A stretch of DNA of 64,000 nt from Candidatus Vicinibacter proximus. GTDB lineage: Bacteria > Bacteroidota > Bacteroidia > Chitinophagales > Saprospiraceae. Below, in pieces: positions 56,679 to 64,000 of the stretch. The notes below the pieces were generated by a model. The model did not search any database. It worked only from the letters and a program-made list of their open reading frames with translations, and was not told the origin of the DNA. The position numbers and the translations under genes were made by a program. Every line of letters begins with the position of its first letter. Positions within the stretch are counted from its first letter, which is position 1. Location: NCBI GenBank assembly GCA_016713905.1, contig JADJOE010000003.1, forward strand, positions 1,922,001 through 1,986,000. Direction: 5' to 3'.

Positions 56679-57757
56679 TGTTGCGGTTCAATTAATTCAT
56701 CTTCTGGGGTGACCCCTGATAATATTTCAGCTTTTTGATAATCTTTTAAACCTACTTTTACCACTACTCTATCGCCGTTGCTTTTAATAACTAATGAATC
56801 GTTAACCAGATAATTTCTTGGAATCAGAATTGCATTCACTTTTGTTGCAAGCACAATGTTTGCTTCAAAAGAGATATTAGGATACAATAATTCAGGACCA
56901 TGAATAAATTCAGCCTCCACTAAAAATGTCTTGCTGCGTTCATTCATTATGGGGTAAATTTTTGTCACCCTGGCTTCATAAACCTCTCCTTTATAACTAT
57001 CCAGGCTTATTTGAACGCGCAAATCTTTTCGCATTTTAATAATATCGTATTCATCCACCTGCATTTCCAGGATAAAACTGTGTGCATCACCAATTACACA
57101 TATGGCTGTCTGAGGTCCAACGACCTCACCTATATTTTTATTTATACTGTATACCACGCCATCAATTTCACTCCGCAGGATGAATTCATTCTTAAGACTA
57201 CTCGATATCTGAAGATTTTTCTTGGCCTGAGATGAAGTAAAACTTAGCTGACGCTTAAGATCCTTGTATCTTAAAATGGAAGAATGGTAGGTAGTCATTG
57301 AATTCTGATACGCCAGTTCCTTTTGTTCCAATTCGGCCTTTGACCCAATCTCTTGCTGCCAAAGAGATTTTTGCCTAAAGTAAATAAGGGAATCATTTTT
57401 CATTTTGTTGAATGAAAAGTCGATCAACATTTTTGCCTCATTTAATTTACCCTGGTTGGCTTGAAAATCCGTAAAAGAAGCATTGAGTGCCGCATTTTCC
57501 TTATTCAACCGTTGAATTTCACTGGAGATAGCTAAAATTGGTGACCCTTTTTTTACGGTATCCCCTTCTGAAACAAATATGCCATTTATTACACCACTGA
57601 CTGTGGCGAATGCCTGATACTGATTTTTACTCTTCACTACTCCGGATGCATAGATAGACTCAGAGATCGATTCTACAGTAGGCTTTACTTTTTGAATTTT
57701 ATGGAAACAAGAAGAAAAGGAAATGGAAATAAAAATAATTACTGAAATAAACCGCAT
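56675..57757 (-). CDS. Periplasmic adaptor (HlyD/MacA-like) lipoprotein
   Basis: 360 residues. The lipoprotein signal MRFISVIIFISISFSSC places it on a membrane facing the periplasm. Biotin-lipoyl halves are seen as GVINGIFVSEGDTVKKG and EIDGVVYSINKNIGEVV on both sides of a coiled-coil hairpin (about 95-190). A beta-barrel part follows (LEMQVDEYDIIKMRKDL). It links the ABC permease to an outer-membrane channel; no TolC-like gene is nearby, so a shared channel is likely. First gene of the operon. Confidence 0.88.
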   Translation of the reverse strand: MRFISVIIFISISFSSCFHKIQKVKPTVESISESIYASGVVKSKNQYQAFATVSGVINGIFVSEGDTVKKGSPILAISSEIQRLNKENAALNASFTDFQANQGKLNEAKMLIDFSFNKMKNDSLIYFRQKSLWQQEIGSKAELEQKELAYQNSMTTYHSSILRYKDLKRQLSFTSSQAKKNLQISSSLKNEFILRSEIDGVVYSINKNIGEVVGPQTAICVIGDAHSFILEMQVDEYDIIKMRKDLRVQISLDSYKGEVYEARVTKIYPIMNERSKTFLVEAEFIHGPELLYPNISFEANIVLATKVNAILIPRNYLVNDSLVIKSNGDRVVVKVGLKDYQKAEILSGVTPEDELIEPQQ

Positions 57758-58506
57758 AATACAAAGATCTCTTAAAACAAATAATTTTCAAAATGACATC
57801 TATCAATTCTATTTCTGACATCCATCATAATGATAACCAGATCATTAAAACATAAAAATGGGGTAGATTGTTCCAGGAACTTCATCCAGACTTAAGTTGA
57901 ATTGCTTGTGCTGGTATTGTTTAAGATTTTCAAATATTAAACCTCATCGCAATAAATAGAGCAAACTATAAATTACGATTTCACAAATGGGGAGTTATTC
58001 TTTTTCTCCACTATTAATTTTAACGCCATTATTTTATGATAATAGCATGTGGATATCTTTACTTACTTGAATCCACTTTCTGCAAACATACCAAAATCAA
58101 TGGATCATTTTTCAGTAATTGAATTCTGCATTTAGACGAATCACAATTCTGTATTTCGAACTATTTGAATTAAAAACTTTAACAAAAATTAAACCATCAT
58201 CCAAACTGACTTACTTAAGCAAAAGGAATCGATATGGAGCCATTGTCTATTATACGGAATGGTCAATGAAAAATTGAATTTTCGGATTAGTATAGATTAT
58301 TTCTATAACAAATCTACTATTCAGGTGTTGTATGTAGAACATCCAAATAAAAAGTAAAATTATTTAAATCCAACTGTTTTAAAAGTATCTCGAAAAACAA
58401 ACGAATGAAGACAACCGATGTGTAAAGATGTCAAATACCAGCTAATTTCAAATTAAAGGAAATAGCTAATGTTGTTTCCTTTGTAGAATAATTAAATCCA
58501 AATAAT
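57758..58506. other. Divergent intergenic region with a start-less reading frame
   Basis: Separates the minus-strand exporter operon from the copper module. A frame at about 58191-58357 is open without a start (WSHCLLYGMVNEKLNFRIS, then IDYFYNKSTIQVLYVEHP) and may be a gene remnant. No consensus promoter for the copA gene was clear. Confidence 0.4.
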
Positions 58507-60921
58507 ATGGCCACAACATATAAAGAAGTCTTTCTGCCTCTGGAAGGTGTAGGAAGTGAACATTGTGCCATGATTGTAGATAAAGGCTTAAGCAAACTGC
58601 CTGGCCTTTCAGGACATAGAGTAGAGCTGAACAACCAGCGAGCAGTTATCCAGCCAAACCATGCAGAAGTTATTTTGGAGGCGGTCCATGTGATCACAGG
58701 ATTGGGGTATGGGGTCACCACCCTTAAAAAAACTTTCCCGGTTCTGGAAATGAGTTGTGCTTCCTGTGCTGTGAGTGTGGAAAGCATCTTGAAATCACAT
58801 CAAGGCGTTCTGAAAGCTGCAGTAAATTATGCTACAGCTACCGTGGACGTGGAGTATATTCCAGGTGTAACAGAGCCTAAAGACCTTAAAAAAGCTGTAC
58901 AGGAGGCTGGCTATGATTTATGGATAGAGGAAAATAAAAACGAAACGGACACGCTTGAAAATTTGCATAAGGAAAAATATGCACTCCTCAAAAGGAAAGC
59001 ATACCTGGCTCTGTTACTCTCTGCCCCATTGGTCGTCATCGGCATGTTCTTTATGGAAATGCCTTATGCCAATGAAATCATGTGGGCGCTCAGTACGCCG
59101 GTAGTTTTGTGGTTAGGAAGTGATTTTTTTAAAAATGCATGGAAACAAGCCAGGAACAGGTCTACCAATATGGATACCCTGGTTGCCTTAAGCACCGGAG
59201 TAGCTTACCTTTTTAGTGTTTTCAATACTTTGTTTCCTTATTTCTGGCACGCACAAGGTTTACATGCCCATGTTTACTTCGAAGCAGCAGCAGTGGTTAT
59301 TGCTTTTATATTATTGGGTAAGCTTTTAGAGGAAAAAGCCAAAGGAAATACATCATCCGCCATCAAGAAATTGATCGGTTTACAAGCTAAATCGGTATCT
59401 GTGATTCAGGCAGATGGTCAGCAAATGGAAATCCCTATTGACCAGGTTCAGATCGGGGATATTATTTTGGTGAAACCTGGTGAAAAAATTGCAGTGGACG
59501 GAACAGTTTTAACCGGCAATTCCTACGTAGATGAGAGCATGTTGAGCGGAGAGCCTTTGCCTGTTTTGAAAAAAGAACAGGAAAAAGTTTTTGCCGGCAC
59601 CATCAATCAAAAAGGTAGTTTTCAATTTAAAGCAGAAAAAGTAGGCGCAGATACCTTGCTTTCACAAATTATTAAATTGGTGCAAGATGCCCAAGGAAGT
59701 AAAGCGCCTGTGCAAAAATTGGTAGATAAAATTGCCGGCATTTTTGTACCGGTTGTAATCCTTATTGCCATTGCGGCATTCATCGTCTGGAATATCTTTG
59801 GTGGTGAAAATGGTTTCACCCAGGGATTATTGGCCCTGGTCACTGTATTGGTCATTGCTTGTCCCTGTGCTTTAGGATTGGCAACACCTACAGCCATTAT
59901 TGTCGGTGTTGGTAAAGGAGCAGAAAAAGGAATTTTGATAAAAGATGCAGAAAGTCTGGAGCAAGCAGAAAAAGTAAATGCAATTCTTCTCGATAAAACA
60001 GGAACGATAACAGAAGGTAAGCCAAAAGTGTCCAATGAGTTTTGGACTGTTGACGATGTACATTTGAAACAAATATTATTCAGCATTGAAAAACATTCCG
60101 AACATCCGCTGGCAGATGCCGTCGTGATTTTCTTGAACAGCTATACGCCATTGCCTATTATCCATTTTGAAAGTCTTACCGGCAAAGGTGTAATCGCAAC
60201 CCTGGAAGAAGAAACGTACATCATCGGAAATAAAAAATTAATCCTTGAAAAAAATATTTCCATTGAGGATAATATTTCTGAATTGGCTGAACGGTGGGGG
60301 CAAGAGGCAAAAACGGTTATTTGGTTTGCGGACAGAACCAAAGTATTGGCTATATTGGCTATTGCTGACGAAATTAAACCTACTTCTAAAGATGCAATTA
60401 ATGAATTACAAAACCAAGGCATCGAAATATTTATGCTTACCGGCGATAACGAAGCAACTGCAAAAGCAGTAGCAGAAAAGGTAGGCATTCTGCATTACAA
60501 AGCTGAAATTCTACCTGATCAAAAAGCAGAATTTGCAAAACAACTTCAACTTAAAGGGAAGGTGGTTGCGATGGTGGGCGATGGTATCAACGACAGTGCT
60601 GCTTTGGCACAATCGAATGTAAGCATTGCAATGGGTAAGGGCAGCGATATCGCAATGGACGTAGCAAAAATTACCATCATTTCTTCGGATTTAAAAAAAA
60701 TATCCGAAGCCATCCTTTTGTCAAAAGCAACTGTTGCTACCATTAAACAAAATCTTTTTTGGGCCTTTATTTATAACTTAATAGGTATTCCTATTGCAGC
60801 CGGTATTCTTTACCCCGTTAATGGATTTTTACTTAATCCGATGATTGCGGGCGCAGCAATGGCATTAAGCAGCGTCAGTGTAGTCAGCAACAGTCTGCGT
60901 CTAAAATGGAAAAAGATGTAA
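58507..60921 (+). CDS. copA: Copper-translocating P1B-type ATPase
   Basis: 804 residues. Two N-terminal metal-binding-like domains: the first lacks the CxxC (it has only GSEHCAMIV), the second has the full MSCASC. Then eight membrane helices with the transport motif CPCALGLATPT, the phosphorylated DKTGTITEG, nucleotide-binding EKHSEHPLADA and TGDNEATA, and hinge VGDGINDSAALAQ. This is the PIB-1 type that pumps Cu(I) out of the cytoplasm. A copper chaperone gene follows, then an outer-membrane protein, forming a copper-handling module. Confidence 0.94.
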   Translation: MATTYKEVFLPLEGVGSEHCAMIVDKGLSKLPGLSGHRVELNNQRAVIQPNHAEVILEAVHVITGLGYGVTTLKKTFPVLEMSCASCAVSVESILKSHQGVLKAAVNYATATVDVEYIPGVTEPKDLKKAVQEAGYDLWIEENKNETDTLENLHKEKYALLKRKAYLALLLSAPLVVIGMFFMEMPYANEIMWALSTPVVLWLGSDFFKNAWKQARNRSTNMDTLVALSTGVAYLFSVFNTLFPYFWHAQGLHAHVYFEAAAVVIAFILLGKLLEEKAKGNTSSAIKKLIGLQAKSVSVIQADGQQMEIPIDQVQIGDIILVKPGEKIAVDGTVLTGNSYVDESMLSGEPLPVLKKEQEKVFAGTINQKGSFQFKAEKVGADTLLSQIIKLVQDAQGSKAPVQKLVDKIAGIFVPVVILIAIAAFIVWNIFGGENGFTQGLLALVTVLVIACPCALGLATPTAIIVGVGKGAEKGILIKDAESLEQAEKVNAILLDKTGTITEGKPKVSNEFWTVDDVHLKQILFSIEKHSEHPLADAVVIFLNSYTPLPIIHFESLTGKGVIATLEEETYIIGNKKLILEKNISIEDNISELAERWGQEAKTVIWFADRTKVLAILAIADEIKPTSKDAINELQNQGIEIFMLTGDNEATAKAVAEKVGILHYKAEILPDQKAEFAKQLQLKGKVVAMVGDGINDSAALAQSNVSIAMGKGSDIAMDVAKITIISSDLKKISEAILLSKATVATIKQNLFWAFIYNLIGIPIAAGILYPVNGFLLNPMIAGAAMALSSVSVVSNSLRLKWKKM

Positions 60922-61011
60922 TTATAATTATTGGCCATTCCATAATAAATCAATCCTTCAAACTGAACCAAGATTATTAAATTTTGTTACCCCCATATTA
61001 ATAGAAATACA

Positions 61012-61239
61012 ATGAATCAGGATCATATAAACTTACAGTTTAAAACCAACATTAACTGCAGTGGGTGTATTGCAAAAGTAACTCCTTTCCTCAATGATGC
61101 TGAGGGTATCTCCCATTGGGAGGTAGATACAAATAATAAAGACAAAATTCTGTCTGTAGAATCAGATGGAATTACGGAAGCAGAAGTAATGAAAAAAGTA
61201 CAAGAAGCTGGATTTAAAATTGAATTGCTACATCAGTAG
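61012..61239 (+). CDS. HMA-domain copper chaperone
   Basis: 75 residues. A single heavy-metal-associated domain with the metal site INCSGCIAK (CxxC), a ferredoxin-like repeat of beta strands and the usual ending EVMKKVQEAGFKIELL. It would hand Cu(I) to the ATPase encoded 90 bp upstream. The loop sequence HWEVDTNNKDKILSVES is longer on charge than in CopZ, but the fold is clear. Confidence 0.9.
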   Translation: MNQDHINLQFKTNINCSGCIAKVTPFLNDAEGISHWEVDTNNKDKILSVESDGITEAEVMKKVQEAGFKIELLHQ

Positions 61240-61622
61240 AAACATATAGATTTTCTGCATTTGGAGATCCTAATATTAATTCATTGCTGCATTCCATTTG
61301 CTTCCATATTTTCTAGCACAAAATTAATTCAGGAAAATTTAGCTCTTACATCATACAGTCCTTGCATTATTAAAGGGACAAAAAGGGTAAAATTCTATAC
61401 CCTAATCTCAAAATGCATTGGTTGGAATAACTTTAAACTTTCCTATCGATAGCACTACTTTTTTTCTAACGGTCGCCAAAAAGTAAATCCCATAACAGCA
61501 AAAGGAATAGATTAAAATAGTCGTTGAATTCTCCTTCAATTTACTATTTTTATCCCTAGATTTTGGCTTTAATTCCGACCAAAAAAATTAGGTACACTTT
61601 TACGCGAAAAATATTATTAAAG
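61240..61622. other. Intergenic gap, nothing recognised
   Basis: No gene supported; a short GGGTA...TACCC inverted pair near 61386-61403 is the only structure noted. Confidence 0.4.
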
Positions 61623-62537
61623 ATGAAACAAACAAGTTTAAAGTTATTGATTACCAGCTTATTGATTTTAGTGAACTGCATAGCTTATGGACAAGGATGC
61701 AGTGATGCGGGATTCTGTACGATAAACAGTTTTCAACCGAACAACGCTGCAAACATTTCTGAATTTAACAACCAAATAAAATTTGGCTTAACATTTGGTG
61801 GTGCGGATCAGTCTATCTCTATTCTTGGCAATTACCTTGAGTACTCCAGACAGATGAAGGACAAGTTTGTCGTTCATGCAAAAATTACCTCATTGTCGCA
61901 AAGTGGTAATGAAATTTCAACTTTTGGTCTTTCTGACATCTATCTCAATGGCGACTACAAGGCAAACAAAAATTTTAAACTATCGGCTGGGATTAAAATT
62001 CCACTTGCAAATGGAAATACAGAAAAAGACAATCTCCCACTTCCAATGGACTATCAATCCAGTTTAGGTACTTTGGATATCGTATTGGGAATTGGCTATG
62101 AAATAAAAAAAATTCAAATCGTTGCAGGATTTCAACAACCCCTAACGCAAAATAAAAATTCTTTTACAGCAGAAAACTATCCACAAAATTCAAAGTTGAG
62201 AAAATTTCAATCCACCAATAATTATAAACGAAGTGGGGATATTTTATTGAGGGTCTCTTACCCGATTAAACTTGGACAAAAGTTTATGCTAACACCAAGC
62301 CTGTTGCCTATTTATCATATAGCAAACGATAAGTATACTGATCTTCAAAACATAGAAAGAGATATAGAAGGCTCTCAGGGATTAACCTTAAACGGTAACG
62401 TCTATTTTGATTTTAATCTTAATCGTAAACACGCTCTGCAACTCAATGCCGGAATACCATTTGTAGTTAGAGAGACAAGACCGGATGGATTGACCAGAGG
62501 ATTTGTGGTGAATTTGGAATACCATTATAAATTTTAA
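61623..62537 (+). CDS. Outer-membrane beta-barrel protein
   Basis: 304 residues from ATG 61623, which gives the signal peptide MKQTSLKLLITSLLILVN ending near AYGQ. The mature protein begins with a two-cysteine GCSDAGFCTI segment, then alternating strands (IKFGLTFGGADQSISIL, SDIYLNGDYKANKNFKL, LNGNVYFDFNL) and a C-terminal aromatic end (VNLEYHYKF) typical of outer-membrane barrels. I associate the CSDAGFC start with proteins next to copper ATPases in Bacteroidota, so it may belong to the metal module (inference). Confidence 0.75.
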   Translation: MKQTSLKLLITSLLILVNCIAYGQGCSDAGFCTINSFQPNNAANISEFNNQIKFGLTFGGADQSISILGNYLEYSRQMKDKFVVHAKITSLSQSGNEISTFGLSDIYLNGDYKANKNFKLSAGIKIPLANGNTEKDNLPLPMDYQSSLGTLDIVLGIGYEIKKIQIVAGFQQPLTQNKNSFTAENYPQNSKLRKFQSTNNYKRSGDILLRVSYPIKLGQKFMLTPSLLPIYHIANDKYTDLQNIERDIEGSQGLTLNGNVYFDFNLNRKHALQLNAGIPFVVRETRPDGLTRGFVVNLEYHYKF

Positions 62538-62672
62538 GCTGCAATCTTCTGCAGGAATAAGGATATTCTACCACAAATTCTGTATATATTCATTAGCAAA
62601 ATTCAGAGAATAAACAACACTGCTTGCTTTGAACCATTAGAAACCAAGTTGAAATAAATAAAATTTAAAAAG

Positions 62673-63332
62673 ATGGAACATTTATCTTTATTAGCAAAAT
62701 TGATCCTGGGAAGTTGTAGTCTTTCCCTGATCTGTTTAGCCATTTTACATATTGTAAGTGCAGAGTTTAAACCAAGTTGGCGAATGGTAAGTGAATATGC
62801 ACTTGGAAAACATAAATGGCTGCTCACCTCATTTTTTATTTTATGGAGCATAGGTTCTATTTTAACAAGTATTCATCTTTGGAATTTTGTTACTTCAAAA
62901 CTTGCCTATACAGGACTAATATTGATTTTTATTTCGGGTATTGGCGCATTCATGGGTGGATTATTTGATGTGAAACATAAACTGCATGGATTCTCTTTTC
63001 TAATGGGTGTGCCCACACTACCTGTGGGTGCTATACTGGTAAGCTACAACTTACTAAACCTGGGATATGGCACTTCTTCCCAATCCTTCATTCTATGGTC
63101 TGCGCATGCTACATGGATGAGTTTAGTGTTAATGGCTATATCCATGATCGTAATGATGACGGGATTCAAAAAATCCGGAATTCCCATGGGCCCAAATATT
63201 GAACCACCCAAAGTTGTACCGGAAGGAGTAATAGCACTTGCCGGCTATGCAAACAGAATTTTAGTTATCTGTTATATCGGTTGGTTAATCGTAATCTCGA
63301 GCATAAATCTTACCTCCTCAGCGAATTTGTAA
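62673..63332 (+). CDS. DUF998-like membrane protein
   Basis: 219 residues, six membrane helices. Helices 1-2 enclose PSWRMVSEYALGKHKWLL, matching the conserved SxYALG segment of DUF998. Others are LLTSFFILWSIGSILTS, LAYTGLILIFISGIGAFMGG, FLMGVPTLPVGAILVSY, LVLMAISMIVMMTGF and ILVICYIGWLIVI. Function unknown. The next gene follows after 12 bp, so the pair probably shares an mRNA. Confidence 0.8.
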   Translation: MEHLSLLAKLILGSCSLSLICLAILHIVSAEFKPSWRMVSEYALGKHKWLLTSFFILWSIGSILTSIHLWNFVTSKLAYTGLILIFISGIGAFMGGLFDVKHKLHGFSFLMGVPTLPVGAILVSYNLLNLGYGTSSQSFILWSAHATWMSLVLMAISMIVMMTGFKKSGIPMGPNIEPPKVVPEGVIALAGYANRILVICYIGWLIVISSINLTSSANL

Positions 63333-63344
63333 TCCTATTCACCT

Positions 63345-63773
63345 ATGCCAAAAAAACACAATAACCTGGCTCTTGGAATTTCTGAACCGGAAAAGGTAGA
63401 TGAATTTATGAATCATCTAAATCATCCTTTGGCAGATGTGGTTCAGTATTTAAGAAAAGTTATTTTGAGTACCGATGTAAGTATTGGCGAAGGAATTTAT
63501 TGGAACGCGCCGACTTTTTACTATACAGGCAAAATGGAGCCCTTTGAACCAAAAGAATACAAAAGATACCTTGTCGGGTTTGTTTTCAACAAACAAGATT
63601 GCATAAGATTGGTATTTCTCAGAGGTGGGCAAATAGAAGATGAATCGGGATTGCTCGAAGGAGATTATAAAGATGGCAGACGATTAGCCACATTTAAAAA
63701 TTTAGAGGAAGCTAAACACAAAGAATCAGCACTGAAAAACATCCTTTCGAAATTGCTCGATAAAATGCAATAA
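63345..63773 (+). CDS. DUF1801-family protein
   Basis: 142 residues. Key segments EFMNHLNHPLADVVQYLRKV, EGIYWNAPTFYYTG and VFNKQDCIRLVFLRG are the DUF1801 pattern (small YdhG-like fold, close to iron-transport CyaY/frataxin-like structures). Cytoplasmic; role unknown. Last gene in the window; it probably shares a transcript with the DUF998 gene. Confidence 0.8.
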   Translation: MPKKHNNLALGISEPEKVDEFMNHLNHPLADVVQYLRKVILSTDVSIGEGIYWNAPTFYYTGKMEPFEPKEYKRYLVGFVFNKQDCIRLVFLRGGQIEDESGLLEGDYKDGRRLATFKNLEEAKHKESALKNILSKLLDKMQ

Positions 63774-64000
63774 ACTTGGGCGACATACTTCGAGTCAGGT
63801 AAATTTTATGGGGATTAAGTAGAAATTAAACATCCAAACAGCCTTGATTTTTTTTGGTTCTTTTTTGTATTAAGACAAAAAAGTACGATAACAATAGAAT
63901 GAAATTTAGTACAACTTTAGTTAATATCGAGGTCACATAAAACTGGTTTCTCCCCAAATTTCTGATTGATTTCCTGGTTAAAATAAATAACCCATCAACT

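Noticed and set aside
1..64000. CRISPR arrays, tRNA and rRNA genes
   Set aside because: No regularly spaced identical repeats of CRISPR size and no tRNA cloverleaf or rRNA sequence was recognised by eye.

Overview
The window is a low-GC chromosomal segment from a member of the Bacteroidota. The evidence is C-terminal type IX secretion tails (PNP-type) on several secreted proteins, -7 promoter boxes of the TAnnTTTG type, CarboxypepD-like outer-membrane receptors, and small protein families I know from this phylum. I cannot place it to genus; a Saprospiria- or Chitinophagia-like relative would fit.

Region 1 (1-8716) is a plus-strand operon that looks like a coiled-coil branch of the McrBC (type IV restriction) world. 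It encodes an SF1 UPF1/Dna2-like helicase, a winged-helix protein with a C-terminal HEPN RNase motif, a McrB-like AAA+ motor with a long coiled coil, a DUF2357/McrC-like partner with a zinc ribbon, and a WYL regulator. Region 2 (8713-16448) follows without a gap: the WYL gene and a TauD-type dioxygenase overlap by ATGA. Eight tightly packed enzymes follow (dioxygenase, HD protein, Gfo/Idh/MocA oxidoreductase, D-2-hydroxyacid dehydrogenase, COG4671-type glycosyltransferase, polysaccharide deacetylase, radical SAM/SPASM protein, methyltransferase). They look like a small glycoconjugate or metabolite pathway whose product I cannot name.

Region 3 (16449-23700) is accessory DNA. It holds a MITE-like element of about 400 bp with 14-bp terminal inverted repeats, two copies of a long hairpin flanking a small accessory gene, two conserved genes of unknown function, a GldM-like pseudogene, and a TPR-adenylate cyclase preceded by an attC-like inverted repeat.

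Region 4 (23900-43450) holds a membrane protein, a secreted LVIVD propeller, an M43 metalloprotease, an AraC regulator, a TonB-receptor-like barrel, a TPR histidine kinase with its LuxR-type response regulator divergent from two tandem secreted esterases (with twin palindromic operators between), and a series of small stress- or housekeeping-type enzymes.

Region 5 (43900-54500) holds an AraC regulator, two membrane proteins and a diheme cytochrome c, a class D beta-lactamase lipoprotein, two decayed genes (RidA-like lipoprotein, TPR membrane protein), a methyltransferase, a PaiB-like flavoprotein and an epimerase. Region 6 (54700-64000) holds a minus-strand ABC exporter operon (adaptor, permease, ATPase) and a plus-strand copper module (CopA ATPase, HMA chaperone, outer-membrane barrel), then two small conserved proteins.

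Reading-frame breaks are unusually frequent. Several are single-base breaks in or next to A or T runs and may be sequencing errors; others (GldM-like, RidA-like, TPR remnant) are genuine decay. No CRISPR array, tRNA or rRNA was seen.
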